In this document: in pieces, positions 44,290 to 56,503 of the stretch
Position numbering within the stretch: position 1 is the stretch's first letter
Layout: every line of letters starts with the position of its first letter
DNA from: Symbiodinium natans
Lineage: Eukaryota > Sar > Dinophyceae > Suessiales > Symbiodiniaceae
Direction: 5' to 3'
Assembly (NCBI GenBank): GCA_905221605.1
Contig: CAJNDS010000290.1
Span: forward strand, 1 to 64,000
Length of the DNA stretch: 64,000 nt
Program-made: the position numbers and the translations under genes
Notes under the pieces: model-generated
Database searches by the model: none
What the model saw: only the letters and a program-made list of their open reading frames with translations
What the model was told of the DNA's origin: nothing

Positions 44290-45400
44290 CTCTGCAGAGT
44301 TCCTAATTCTGGCCATCGACACGTGTTGATCATGGCGTCTTTCTCGGCCACGTGGGAGCACTGCTCAGAAACATGGCGCCGCAGCACGAAGGATCCGGCA
44401 ATCGGAATGCCTGATGCAGTCATGTGCAGACTGACAAGTTTTCGTTCAACAAGAGTTAACTTTGTTGTCGTTGGGGCGATTCATTGCGATGGCTGGGACT
44501 GTTCGTGATTCCTGCAGGCAGACTGCTTGGTGAGCGTGGTGGACTGGAGGTTGTGGTCGACTTCGGAGATTGCGGAGACACAGATGTCGCGGACCTGTTG
44601 GCCAAAACACAAAACAACACAAAACAAAACAGCAAAACAACACAAAAAAACAGCTGCAGCGTTTCGTGCTCCGAACGTCAGTCTGAGTCAGCTACCGTGT
44701 AACAGGCGTTCGCTCTCCCATTGCGAGTTCTCTCTGCAAGCGGTTGCATAGTGGGTCGCATTTACAACCGCTCGAAGCCCGGGCAGTCGCCGGCGCCGCA
44801 GAGTCGAGTGGCCTCAAAGAGCAAGCCGAGAGCAAGTCCTTGGCACCAAACCATTTGAAAAATTGAATGGCAGACTACTAGACTGACCAGATAGGACTAT
44901 ACCAACATCAGATCCCTTCAACTTTCTGCGGTTGTGTCCACTGCGCAGGCTGTGTTTGCATTTTTCTGTACTCCGCACTCTGAGCGATTATTGATTGATC
45001 CTGCGTTTGCTTCTCCAGTTGTTTTGTCAATGTTCTTTCGCTTGTCCCTGTTCGGCTCTGCTCTGGGTGCTCTTTCCCTTGCTCTTTGGCTCCTGCTTAG
45101 GCAATTTTGCTCACTCCTGGTGAGGCATGGGCATGGACTGCACAGCCTTCTCTGAACTGGAACGGGCGACTGTTGCAATTTGTGTTATTTCCTGCGCGGC
45201 TAAGTACTTCAGGAGTTCGGAAGGAAACTGCTGCAGCATCTGGAACAAATGCCAAGTAAGCTTTGCACACTGCTCAGGCCAGTGTCGTCTAAGGACAACC
45301 CTGACGTAACCTGCCGCCCCATTTACACAAAAGAAGTGGTTGAAACAAGCTACATTTCAGAGACTACCGGGGGCATTCGACAAATGTGCTCGAACAACTG
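44290..45400. other. Spacer, no gene recognised
   Basis: Short frames only. An A-rich stretch 'aacacaaaacaaaacagcaaaac' lies at 44615-44645. Confidence 0.4.
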
Positions 45401-45403
45401 TTT

Positions 45404-45951
45404 TTAAGGGCGGTTGTCTGGCAAGAGCTTGAACACCCGAGTTGCTGATGGCGACCGCGCCGTCTGGCGCCACATGTTCTTTTGTTGTTTGTGCACAAGT
45501 GGCCTTGATTCCGTGCATGGCGAGTGGAAGGCCGAGGTGCGATGAAGATCCGAGTTTCCAGTTGACTGTGAGTAAGGCAAGTCTCCAAAACTTCGTGAAT
45601 GCGCCGCAGTTTTTGTGTGCATTGGCCAGTCTAGCCGTGGCCTCTGCTCGGCCTCTGTGAGTGCCAGCCCGTCCACTGTGCAGGCCTGAGTAGAACCCTC
45701 CGTTCCCTGGTTTCCATCTCCCTTCTGGTCATCTTTTGCTTCGGTGTATAGAAGAACCGTCGATTGCAACACCCAGCTTTCGAGATGATTCGTTTGGTAC
45801 ACTTGTTGGCCACCTCACAGGTCCAATCAAGGAAGTTGGTCTTCTTGGCCTGGCAGATTACAAGTCTCCCGCTGCCCATGCTGTGCGCCGCTTGCCAATT
45901 TGGAGGTCCCTGCTTGTTAGTTTTTTCTTGTCTGCAACGGCTGAATCTCAC
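45404..45951 (-). CDS. Candidate exons, unidentified
   Basis: Two overlapping minus-strand stretches in different frames. One (about 45880-45780) reads GRLVICQAKKTNFLDWTCEV, then ANKCTKRIISKAG and a G|GT donor. The other (45740-45404) reads LYTEAKDDQKGDGNQGTEGS, LALTEAEQRPRLDWPMHTKT and MWRQTARSPSATRVFKLLPD. A short intron between them is implied. No domain recognised. Confidence 0.4.
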
Positions 45952-45959
45952 CCAACCTG

Positions 45960-47590
45960 TGGCCCTGCATTAAGAAATACACTACTTACGAATAATTCCC
46001 GTGGCCTCCATTATCAACCGCTGTCGGGGAGCTGCACAATAGTGGTGCGCGAGCAAACGGCCATGAGTTTTTTTTTTCACAAAACCCCCGAAACTCCCCA
46101 TGGATGAGATGTGTTCAGCAGTGAGTCGTTCACATGCTCGGGCGATTGGCCTTCCAAGCCATGGATGGTGATCGTGTGTGCTCGTTTCGGATTTCCTGTT
46201 ACACTGCTTCTTGTTCTTCCATGCCTTCCTTCACATCTACGTCCCGCAAACCCAACGACAGTTGATTGTTGAATACGAGATATATGCGTGAACCGCTAAC
46301 CATGCTTCATGCTTGCAAAGTAACCATGCGTTTAATGCCAAGGCATTGTGTATCATGTCTCTTCTAGTGTGCTCTGTTGTCCGGCGACATGTGCACACGC
46401 CTGGGCCTTAACCCTTTGATGCACAAGCGGTGGCACGGCCTAGCACACAGCCTTGAAGACCCTGTTGCCGGATAGAATGTGCTACATTAAAGGAGGGTCA
46501 GGTATGTGAGTGGTACACGGCCTGATGCAGGTGTCAGGGGCCAGGCATGGCCAGGGCTTCACATGGCTTCTCACCAAGCTGCGAGTGTGGCTGTGACTTC
46601 AGATCTGGATCCCAGAACGCCTCGTGGTTGGGCTGCTTGGACTCGCGCCTCTATGGGTCGACTCGGTCGATCTTGCAAGGAGCTCTCAGAGGCTCGCCTT
46701 CGTACTTCGGGATGCGACAAGGACAAGTCCCCTTGGTGAGCTCGAGGTTGCAAAGTGGACCAGGTCCCGAGGGCTGGTGGCGCAGCCAAACTGGCAGGCA
46801 TCTGCCGCATATGCGGAAGACTTTGCATGCGCTGGGGTCTTCCCGGGAGGCACGCGAAGGAGCGCTGAGGCGCTGGGAAGGATGCCGGAGCCCAGCGGTC
46901 ACAACTCGAAGAACGGCAGTCTCGGCTCCGAGCCTGCTGCCATGGTTGCCACGCGGCATGTCCAAGTTGTGAAAGTTCTCCAAAAGGCACGAATCCGCCA
47001 GCGCCGCCTGCATAGTGCCTTGTGGGCAGCGGCCATGGGTGCAAAGACAATCCAGCCATTGCCATGTGTCTCTCAAACTGTTCTGGGCTTGTACGAGCTT
47101 GTAGCGAGCTTGTACTTTGTCAAGCAAGCGCTAATTAACGAGTTTGTTGACCTCTGACTGTCTGTTGATCCCTTGTCTGTTTGCAGCGAAGCAATTCACA
47201 AGCTGAGCCCTTGTGACTTGACATGGTCGGAAAACGTGTGGCAAGTGAGCATCAATGCTGACACCTCCGAAAGTTGCACTCTCCTTGCTCCAGGAGACAC
47301 TCAGCAATCCGTGCACCTTCTCCTATTTTTCGTGATCCCGTTGGCAAGGGAGCCTTGAAACTCTTGCACAAGGTCCCCGCTCGGTGCAGTGCAGACGATT
47401 GCTCCAGATTCACTTTTCCTTAGCATGACAGACTTGAGCGAACTTCAAAGTTGCTAGAAAATCAGACCTGACTGACACTAACAGGCCGGCCTTTCCGCGT
47501 GATGGAGGGCGAGTCAGTGTGTAGGTGAGCACCCCCCCCGTACCTTCGCGGCGGTTTAACAAAGATCCAATTCGCAAGCGGTCCCAGACA
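45960..47590. other. Ambiguous region, no gene assigned
   Basis: 46571-47127 is open on both strands for 140-178 codons. The minus frame has a few protein-like words (RRASESSLQDRPSRPIEARV), and the plus frame has LARSSQRLAFVLRDATRTSP. I cannot decide between them. The rest has short frames only. Confidence 0.35.
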
Positions 47591-47699
47591 CACAGGCACT
47601 CAGCACAACATCAAGCTCTCCATTTTGCAACCAAATCTCAAACACAATATCCGAAAACTCCCATTGCCGTCAGCCTCTCGAGGTCGCATGTACACACCA

Positions 47700-48814
47700 A
47701 GCAATGAGCCAGCTCCACCAACAAAACAATTCCGGCTAATTGTGACAAGAGTCTCTGACGGATGCGTCAGTCTGCTCACAACCGTGGTTGCGCACTTGTA
47801 AGAAACGTTGGCCACCTGTGTTCTCATGTGCATAGCAACGCTGAAATTACAAGATCTGGACTGCCCGCCTGTATAGTCGTTGCAGACACTTCGGCCTGGT
47901 CAAAAGCATGGTCATTTTGGATGGTGGCTAGGTTTAAGCAAGGCACAAGCGGTAGTTTTGAGACACGAATTGAACAGAACATCGATTTCTCTAGTAGACA
48001 GTGCTTGCCGAATCCGGACCAAGACGGGAGAAGAAACTTCACGCAAAATACGACATTCTGATCATGCGGCCAATACCGTGCTCGTGCGCGGGCTGAAGAA
48101 CCAAGGCAAAGTGACACACCGCAGAATCGGAATCGAAACCTGGATGCTACGGAGAACTGTCAGTGCCTGTAAAGCCAGAAGGAGCGTGCCGATGCCAAAT
48201 GCAGCAAAAGCAGATGAAGCTATCAACAAGGCCTCGTACCTTCAGGGCCATCAAATCGTCTCTGCGTGCTGTGCTATTGTGGCTGGTTCCGCCATGTGCC
48301 TTCGGACTGCCAAGTCTAGCAGTGTGGCCGGGAATCCCTCCGTGTAGCCAAGGGTTGCTATCAACGGCATTGAAAGAACCTGAAACAAGGTCGGGAAGAA
48401 AGAAACTTTTGAGCATCAACTGCGCAGTTGACAATAAATGTCCGGGGCTCTCGCTACGCGGTGGAAGTTTATGTCGATGGCAGACATGCCAAGATTGGCA
48501 GAAGTCATCAGATAACGTTCGTACGTGCACATGCCCGCCACCAGAACTGCATTGGAAATTGCATAGATGGCGCCGTTGTACCGGATTGTGAAATCTGTGA
48601 CCTGGCGAAAAGCGAATTTATGCTACCCCTTGACAAGCTCATCCGTTCTGCTGCTCTGCTCAATAGGAAAGCTGTGCGGCTGAGATACTGAATACAGGAT
48701 TGTGCCAACGAACGTAATCAGGAGCGCAACTACCAGCATCGCATCCATTGGTTTCTTCAAAGCAGCCCGCTCGCTCAGGGCTGTGAGAAATGGAACGGTG
48801 TTGCGAATGACTAC
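47700..48814 (-). CDS. DMT/TPT-type sugar-nucleotide transporter-like, partial, multi-exon
   Basis: Exon a (48814-48635): VVIRNTVPFLTALSERAALK, then MLVVALLITFVGTILYSVSQ, the RNTxPxxT...E segment and following helix of triose-phosphate/nucleotide-sugar transporters. Exon b (48601-48458): VTDFTIRYNGAIYAISNAVL, then MSAIDINFHR. Exon c (from 48379): VLSMPLIATLGYTEGFPATL, matching the 'NxLSlPL' helix of the family. Joins a-b and b-c are GT-AG and in phase 0. Possible later exons: ALLIASSAFAAFGIGTLLLA (about 48235-48175) and ATTVVSRLTHPSETLVTI (about 47790). N-terminal exons should lie at 48.9-50.2 kb (LWVLALLLAMICN at 49760 is one candidate). It would move phosphorylated sugars or nucleotide sugars across a Golgi or plastid membrane. 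The substrate is unknown. Confidence 0.65.
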
Positions 48815-50457
48815 CTGGATCAAAAACTACTGCACAGAAAGGCTTTTGCAATGCGCGCCGACTCCCTGGCCAAGTTGCATAAAGCGGGACGCCTTGGTGC
48901 GCCAGCTAGAAGTGTCTAAACTCTGGCATGTCTAAACGATCCTAGTACATCCTATTGCTGATGCCTTTGGCGTCCGTTGAATCTGGTGCCACCAAAAGGC
49001 TAACCTCCTCAAGGGCTTTGAAGCTGCTCATGAGCACCTGTGGCATCCGGTGCTATTTGTAGGGGCGAAGGCAAAACAAACACCACTCAGCACCAGTGCG
49101 TCCCCAGGAGCGGCAACCAGCCAAATGGCATCTACGAGGAGCGGTAGCACCTTGTCACTCTTGCATTTGCTCTCGTTAGAAGCAACAAGGCTATCTCCGC
49201 ATGTCCTTGCAGGGGTCCCGAGGATTACAGCTCACGAGTCTGGATTGCTAGGTTGAAAGGTGAGCTCAAGGTTTCAAGGATGGTGCATATCCTGCCGCTG
49301 GACTAGTGCTCTGCTACGCCCCGCTGACTTCCGGACCTGGTGTCTCTGTAGCTGCCGAAGCAGAACCTCAACAGGTGTGCTCGATGATGCATCTCAGCAT
49401 ACGGCAAGATGTGGGAACTCATCAATTTGACATATGGACGTGTTCCACACTGCGGGCCTTGCCGTTGAGGTGCAGAAAGCAAGAGCACACAATTGTTCCT
49501 GTGTTCTGCAAAGCGACGACGGTCCAGGCCTCAACAAGATGCGCAACAGCACCGTTTTGATATCAGAGTGTGTGACTTCAGAGAACCGGGCGGCAGACGT
49601 AAGGAAATGACGTCGATATTGTCTTGTTGACAAGGACTAAGAAAACCGAACAGCTGGCATGCCCCAAGAACCTTCAGATGATGCAGAGCATCGATCTAAC
49701 AGCATTAAGAGCACGACAACACGTTGCATATCATGGCAAGTAGCAGCGCCAGAACCCACAACTGCCGGTTGCTATGTTCCTCAAGGAATAGAAGGTGCAT
49801 GAAGGAGCACGGCACAGGATGGCAACTTCGTCCGCACTTCGGTCGCACCTTGCTTATTGGCTCTGCAGTGGCCATTGGCAGATCTTCCACAACCTGAGAA
49901 GGACATCTTGAGCACGAATTCGCAAAGACTTATGCAAGGGGCATACAGTTGTGCATTCGCCCGTTTCAAAACTCAAAAGGTTTTGGCGCAAGTGAGCACT
50001 GACTATAACGAATCTGCTGGTATGAGGCCCAATGAATGCCTTGTTCTGGAACTTGTGACTTATGCTCAACCCACAGCTGCTCTGCATCTGCTGTTCTTGA
50101 TACCAGAAGCAACCACACCTCAGTCTGGCAGCCCGACCTGAAATGCTGCTCCTCTACGAGGCACTTGCCATGGCACCCATTGTTGGGGGTCTTGAGCCAA
50201 AGCCACTTCAGTAGGAAATCCGAGCACTAGCATCGTTGTAGCCAGAATCATTACCACGCTTGCTCAATCGCATTGACAGAGCAGGTATGCCGACCTCATT
50301 CCAACTTTGCAGGTATCCTGCGTCAAGTCCAGATATTACGCAAGCTCCTCTGGAGATGCGTCCAGACTTATAATTTTCCTGAGCAGGACAAAGGAAAAGA
50401 CCCTGCTCAGGCAAGACTGTGGAGTTTCCGAAGCTACAAACAAATCGCTCTAAGACT

Positions 50458-51966
50458 TTAAGAGCTTTCTACTACGTTGGCATCTTGGACCTCGGCTTCC
50501 TTGCCTTTGAAGTCGCAAGTCACCGTGTCCTGGCTTTTTGCATACCACAGGCCGCCAAAGAGGTTGATCATCATTCCCACGACTGTCAGGGGCTGCTGGA
50601 AATCCCTGTCTCCAAAGAAGAGGATCCCTTGAACTAAGCACAAGGTGGTGGCGATGTTCGCGATGACCATCGTAAGCGTGGCCGAACAGCTCTTCAGACA
50701 GCAGATTGTAACAAAGTGCCCAGAAGCAAAAGACAGCGTAGATAACAGCAATAAGATCAGCACCTGGGAATTTGAGACCCAGATCTGCCATCCACTCCAA
50801 ATGGAGGCCGCAGACTCACCAGACATGAACACTGCCGGGATGCACAGCAGGAAGCCATCCCAGGCCATCATCCAGGAAACTGGAAGATCATCTAACCTGC
50901 CGAGCAAAGCTCTCTGCAGCAATCTGTACAACACATGCGAGAGTGTCCAGATTGAGGATGTCTCTATGCCAATCCAGTTGAAGTCAGGATCTTGCAACAC
51001 AAAGATTGTGGCACCGAAAACGGTGCAAAAGAGGGCCATCTTCGATGACAGGCTTGCAGTAGACTTTTTCGAAACGCTGAGGGCAAACATGGAAGGCATA
51101 GTAACTTCCACAATGAAGCCCACCACCGGCCCAAGGTTCCCGACAATGGTGCGCTCCGAAATCGAGCTGTTGTTGGACAAGAAGTGGTCTGCCACCTGAT
51201 ACGCGCAAAATGCAACAGCTGCGGGCGTCCACTTGCAAAGTCCTGCGATGGCGTGCTCTGCACTATGCTGCACATTGGGCTTTGCCATGCAAACTTGGCA
51301 GGCAGAGACAACGAGGCCAGCAACACACAGGCCCGCAGCCTGTAGAAATGTCAGGGCCATAGGTTCTCGTGTTAAAATGCAAAGCGACTGGTTGGCAATC
51401 ACGTTCCCGATGCTGGTGGCACCGACACTTAGCTGAATGAGCTGTTGGTATAGCACATCTTGTTCACATCCGGTTGACCAGTAGTACACCCAGCCCATGA
51501 CCAACGGCACGAACAGCAAGAGATAGATGGACACGATCTCGTTAGCCGTGGCTATCTCAACCTTCACTTCAACTGTCTTCCCTTTGGCACCCTGGTATTC
51601 AGCATGCACAAAGGGCGCAGTCTCTTCTCCTGTCGAGTTGAGCTTTGTGTCGTTGACTGACGTCCCTGGCCATTGCTTACGATTGCTGGCCTTGTTCTCC
51701 TTCTCTGACGTCTTGCTCTCTAGCCGTTCAGCTAAGTGTTGCTCTATGTCGGTTGGCTCCTCGGATGTGTTCTGAGGCACTTGAGCGGCACGGAATAGCC
51801 CCATGGCCGCATTCGACCTGATTGATGTGATCTGCATCAGACCTGAAGGATCCACCTCACAAAGGGAATCAGCCAGGCAGCCGTCGCCATCCAGCAGACT
51901 CTCGCAAGACGTGAGCAGAACACTCAAGCTGACTGGAATCCACATCCGGGCTGGCAAGCGGGCCAT
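50458..51966 (-). CDS. DMT/TPT-family transporter, intronless
   Basis: 502 codons in one frame. Residues 1-22 (MARLPARMWIPVSLSVLLTS) form a signal sequence, followed by a polar region to about residue 130 with NxS/T sites. From about 140 there are nine to ten hydrophobic helices: IVSIYLLLFVPLVMGWVYYW, TPAAVAFCAYQVADHFLSNN, TIVGNLGPVVGFIVEVTMPS, ALFCTVFGATIFVLQDPDFN, VLILLLLSTLSFASGHFVTI and TMVIANIATTLCLVQGILFF. The two-fold DMT layout and the E/K/N pattern fit the TPT/nucleotide-sugar branch. The signal peptide implies entry into the secretory or plastid pathway. No introns, unlike the neighbouring transporter at 47.7-48.8 kb. It ends with a polar tail (EAEVQDANVVESS). Substrate unknown. Confidence 0.7.
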   Translation of the reverse strand: MARLPARMWIPVSLSVLLTSCESLLDGDGCLADSLCEVDPSGLMQITSIRSNAAMGLFRAAQVPQNTSEEPTDIEQHLAERLESKTSEKENKASNRKQWPGTSVNDTKLNSTGEETAPFVHAEYQGAKGKTVEVKVEIATANEIVSIYLLLFVPLVMGWVYYWSTGCEQDVLYQQLIQLSVGATSIGNVIANQSLCILTREPMALTFLQAAGLCVAGLVVSACQVCMAKPNVQHSAEHAIAGLCKWTPAAVAFCAYQVADHFLSNNSSISERTIVGNLGPVVGFIVEVTMPSMFALSVSKKSTASLSSKMALFCTVFGATIFVLQDPDFNWIGIETSSIWTLSHVLYRLLQRALLGRLDDLPVSWMMAWDGFLLCIPAVFMSGESAASIWSGWQIWVSNSQVLILLLLSTLSFASGHFVTICCLKSCSATLTMVIANIATTLCLVQGILFFGDRDFQQPLTVVGMMINLFGGLWYAKSQDTVTCDFKGKEAEVQDANVVESS

Positions 51967-51982
51967 TGCCAGGCTGATCTAT

Positions 51983-52636
51983 CTACCTCTGCCTGCTGTG
52001 CTCTTTGCACACAGGCCCCATCCGTTTGAAACGGTTCGGTAAGCCTACCTTGAACACAAGTGCATCGAAATGTCCGCAGGCAACGCTGCGAAGTCTGTCG
52101 GGAAGCCATGATGATAAAGGAGTGGGCACCGCAGATAATACAAGCAACGCTTTTTCCTGCCCTCGCTCCAAAATAGCGGGCTGCCGGATGCACTGCCAGA
52201 CTAGGGGCTGATCTTCTGCCGGATGGCAGCCTTCAAAGACCATGAACACCGAGACCCTGCAAGAAAGTTGCTTCTGTAGAGTACTGCATTTCGCCTCGAG
52301 CTTGTCGGTGTCGGATATGAAAGCTCTTAGGCCCTTCGGCAGCCACTTCAGAAGCACGCCCAACCACGCAAGCTTGCACAGAGCTAACCCTCTTGACAGC
52401 CTCGGCTGTCTTCTCTGTAGCACAAGCGTCGTCGTTGAAGAGCAGGCGGAACTGAACCTCAGCTGCACAGAAAGAAGGCGGGGCCCTGACATTTCAAGGT
52501 TCAGAGGAACCTCCGACATCTGGCCGCCACAAAGCTCCTCGTCCGCACATCCGGCTGCCGACCCTTTCGGATCCAGCCTCCTGCACTCGCTGCATTGGCT
52601 GACATGGTCAGGACTCTCCCCCACCATGCATCCCAC
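51983..52636 (-). CDS. Coding exon, unidentified
   Basis: Open minus-strand frame of 217 codons ending 17 bp before the transporter's ATG. Protein-like text includes LNLEMSGPRLLSVQLRFSSA, ALCKLAWLGVLLKWLPKGLR, DTDKLEAKCSTLQKQLSCRV, FMVFEGCHPAEDQPLVWQCI and LSSWLPDRLRSVACGHFDAL. No domain recognised. The short distance to the next gene, on the same strand, fits a tight tandem arrangement. The N-terminal side probably continues upstream through introns. Confidence 0.5.
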   Translation of the reverse strand: MGCMVGESPDHVSQCSECRRLDPKGSAAGCADEELCGGQMSEVPLNLEMSGPRLLSVQLRFSSACSSTTTLVLQRRQPRLSRGLALCKLAWLGVLLKWLPKGLRAFISDTDKLEAKCSTLQKQLSCRVSVFMVFEGCHPAEDQPLVWQCIRQPAILERGQEKALLVLSAVPTPLSSWLPDRLRSVACGHFDALVFKVGLPNRFKRMGPVCKEHSRQR

Positions 52637-52639
52637 CCG

Positions 52640-53240
52640 CAGAAAATATCTCAGGGCAACGTCATTTTCACGCTCGCTGATGTGCTCCTACAGCAACCGC
52701 AGTAGAGGTAACCTGGCTTGGCCATGCTACACCACTACACGCAATGCACTGCCACCATACGCGAGAACTGACTGTAGCCATGACATATGACATTGAACAG
52801 ATCAGAAGGCGTTCCTGTGGCATGCCGCTGCGGGTGCACAGTGCACAGGTGCATCCATAAATTGCACCTGCTCCAATCTGACATTTGCCGCGCCGGGCAC
52901 CGGAATCCAGCCGTTTAGAATATCTGTGGCCGACAACAGCAGTTGACACGCAGTGCCAACATGATCATTCCCAGAGGGAGCTGCTTGACTCGTCTGCTCC
53001 ATGATTACTATCAACTTCACACTGCAATACTCGCATGCTTCCTAATCTTGTGATATCCTCTTCTGCACAGCTGGACGGAGTGGGCTCAACCTCTGAAAAT
53101 TGAGCATCTTCGGTGCCTATCATATCATAGTATTATAGAAGCAATCGTGCAGCGTGCTTCAGCTGTCCGTGATGTCAGCCCAGCGTGGGCTTGGGCTCTG
53201 CTGACTCTGGCTCTGGTTCTGCTGTGAAGGCATATCCAGT
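52640..53240. other. Spacer, no gene recognised
   Basis: Short frames without splice context. Separates the unknown coding segment from the Pro/Gln-rich exon at 53263. Confidence 0.35.
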
Positions 53241-53262
53241 TTGCCAGATGTCTGCCTCAGAC

Positions 53263-55774
53263 TTACGTGAAAATCCTTTGGCCTATGGAAGCTGTCTTTG
53301 CGGGCCAAATGTCAGTGTGCTGACACTTCTGACATCCTACAAGTACTGCGCTTGGCTGCTTTATGTAGGTTCTGCTGCCCACCAAGACGCATTGATCTCG
53401 TATCGTAGTGCATTCAAGGAGCAAGTTAACGGGGACAGCGACTTGTTGAACATTGCCCTGAAGAATCATCTGCTGAGCAATGGGAAGCTGTAGAGGAATC
53501 TGCTGCACAGACAGCTGCTGAGGGAGTGGCTGCAAAGGCTGGAGGGGCTGAAACTGCTGCTGTAACGCTGCTGGCTGAGTTGCTTGGATCTGGTGAGGGA
53601 TCTGTTGGGATTGCATCTGCACAGGCTGCTGAAGGTGAGGCTGCTGAGCAGGAGGCTGTTGGGGAAGCTGCTGGGGAAGCTGGGTGGGGATCTGCTGGGC
53701 GGGTATCTGTTGAACAGGAATCTGCTGCTGAACAGGGATCTGCTGAACCTGGGCTCCAACCTGCTGCGACCTCGGCTTCGTGGATTCGAAGACGGATGTT
53801 CTGCACTTATAATGGCTACGCTGCCCACGCACCTTAGCACTTGAAAACATTTGGCAAGATGCACAGCGGCCGCAGACACTGGCATAAGTACTGCCCCAGA
53901 GCCAGCCAGCAACTGATATTGTGCCACTGGCACTGTATACATAGGGGCCGGCAGCCCGCCAACCCTTAGCGATGTCAAGGATGCAGTCGCCAAAGCTTAC
54001 TCAGGGCAGATTGCTGTGCAACAGCAAGCGCCCTCTTGTTGCCGGAGCACCCCTCTCAGCAACAGCCTAGGACTAAGACGCGTTCCGAATCGCACTGCTC
54101 TGCTCTATCCAACATCGATCTCTCGCCAACGAGGCGCAGTCTACTCTTCGGATTTCGGGGACACAGGGGCTTTGAATGCAAAACGGCAAAGAAAAGCTTG
54201 TCTACAGGTTGCACTGTGTTTGTTTGTGTGTGTGGGGTCCCGCGATACTGCTCTTGCGTGCGTCAACACCTCTGTGGTTACTGAGTCGAGGAACTGCCCA
54301 ACTGGGACCGCAACAACACCGCTCGGTGACTGAGGAAGTGCCATTACGCCAGGACCAGGACCACTCACCGCACCCATGGCGATGGCACCGGGTTGTGAAG
54401 GACTGATCGGCTGTGAACCCACTGCGCCGACTCCAAGGGGCGCAGGAGCTCCACGGGAAGGAGACGGAGGTCCTCGCATGGCTTCGGCTGCTATGACATT
54501 TTACGATTACTGACTCACGATGACACTCTGCACTTTGTCCTCCTCTTGTCGCATCTGCTGGCTTGTTTGAAGTTGGAGACTCCGTCTGTCAGGAAAGAGC
54601 AATAAAAGGAGCAACGACAAGTTGTCGCATGTTGTTGTTTTTTCACATGTGGCCGCCGGGGCATGCCGGCATGACCAGAAGCTACTTTGCATCTCGCAGT
54701 CTACCTGCCTACCGATGAACGAGCTCTAGGGTGCTTTCGGTTGCAATTGCCAGCCTGTGCCGCCTCTCGGCTGGCAGCCTCCGCCTGCTGTTGCCGTAGC
54801 CGCGCAACTTTCCTGTGTTTTAGGCTTGTTAGAAGCTTCCCGTCTTTTCGCAGGCTGACCAGAAGCCCCGACACTCCCCCATGGGTCAAGGCACTGCTTC
54901 TTGCGGAGCTTTGGCTCCCCCTCTGGGCAAAGGTGACAGCGCTTGCATGCTGCGCCGTTGATGCAGCCACTGGGCTTCTTGTGAAACCAAGCCTCTGGCG
55001 ACACCCTTCCCCCCTTTCGCTCAGTGAAACTACTGGAAGGGTGTGGAACAAAGCTTGGGTTGCCCACGCAGCCACGATCAGGAGGTTTGCCGGTTTGCCA
55101 TCGGGTTAGGAGAACTATGACCCAAGCAAATTCCAAATTCATTCGAGGTGCACAGGGCTGGCATGCCGGCAGGCCCTCCTGCACTGCAATGGTCAACTGA
55201 AGGAAGAGGGTGCTTTGCAAGTGTACGTATCAGCAACCCCTAAAAGACTGTCCTCGTCAAAGAGCCCATGCAACTTGGACCCTTCTGAAGGAGCTTCGGG
55301 AAGAGCATCGGGAGCGGTCAACGCTAGGCCCAACAACTGCCTTCCGAAATGCGAAGGGCTCATCCTGAGTTGATTCGCGCGGTCCACGGCATGCATCGTG
55401 GGCCTGCTTCTCCATTCTACCCTGCCACGTCTGTCACATGAAAGCAGCGTCTCAGCTCAAATCAGCTTAGCATCTGTGGCGGAGGCGGCATGTGTATCTC
55501 CTCCTCCTCGTCGAAAGTCGGTGCCGACTCCGAGGGCGGCGGCATGCTGGGACTCACCGGGCTGCTGCCTGGGAGGCGTCGGAGCATTGCAAAAGCTCGA
55601 GGGACAAGCTTCCCCTTGTCTCCTCCCCCGAGCCATCCCTACCATGCCTGTGCCATCAGCATCTGCATCCGGAACCTGGAGTCTAGGATCGATCGGCTTG
55701 TCTGGCGGTATCGAGGTCGGCTCCGCACGCTGCACTTCCTTTCGCCGTGTGTGGATGGTAACAGTAAGAAACAA
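53263..55774 (-). CDS. C3H1 zinc-finger protein with Pro/Gln-rich tail
   Basis: Exons in minus order: 55774-55457 (acidic, then TPPRQQPGESQHAAALGVGT); about 55396-55280 (APSEGSKLHG); a possible 27-nt micro-exon 55178-55152 (EGLPACQPC); 54992 to about 54880 (AWFHKKPSGCINGAACKRCH, then LCPEGEPKLRKKQ); 54479-54290 (SPSQPGAIAMGAVSGPGPGV); about 53950-53880 (PVAQYQLLAGSGAVLMPVSA); and 53800-53263 (repeats such as QQIPVQQQIPVQQIPAQQ). Together the finger reads GSKLHG...CQPCAWFHKK...C...C..CH, the dinoflagellate-type C3H1 motif, which binds RNA in characterised relatives. The intron 55151-54993 would be GC-AG. The low-complexity tail is typical of the group. A further 5' exon at 57098-57361 may belong. 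Confidence 0.6.
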
Positions 55775-56260
55775 TTCGACGGCCTACTGAATAATCGTTC
55801 ATAAACATGTGTTGGCTCCAACCCCTCCGGAAGAGAGTATTTCCACTGCGGGGGCCGACTTGCCAAAAGTGCCCGGTAACGCGGGAAGTAGAAGCAACCA
55901 ACGTAAGGGTTTAGGGCTGCTACAAGCTGTAGGCTTACGGATAATTACCTCATTACCTACAAACCTGCAAGCTCAGCGTCAAGGAGTGGTACATACATGA
56001 CAGCAAACTGCAATGCCCGAAGTAAACCCTTAACATGCACTACGAAATTATAAAATGACAAACTTCAGAATAAAGTATACTGGTTACGTACTTTCGGGAG
56101 TTGGAGGCTGCAGCAACCAGCACGATTCCTTGCTCATTTGCTGGCAGGATCGGTACCCAGATCATCTGCTCCTGACCTACCCCTTACGTGGCCCCAGATC
56201 AGGAACAGACCTCGGAATCATCGGACCCCTCGGCCCTAGAGGCCAAGGAAAGCCAGGCGT

Positions 56261-56471
56261 CACGACGACGACGACGACGACGGCGACAACGGCGACGACG
56301 GCGACGACGGCGACGGCGGCCGCGACCGCGACCCCAACCCCGGCCGCCGGCGACAGCGACAGCGACGGCAACAGCGACAGCGACAAAGACAACGACAACG
56401 AGACACACACACACACACACACACACACAGAGACAAACACAGAGACAGACAGACAGGCAGACAGACAGACC

Positions 56472-56503
<32 letters not shown>

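Noticed and set aside
46624-47157. 178-codon plus-strand frame
   Set aside because: Two minus-strand frames are also open here, and none contains a recognisable domain or splice sites.
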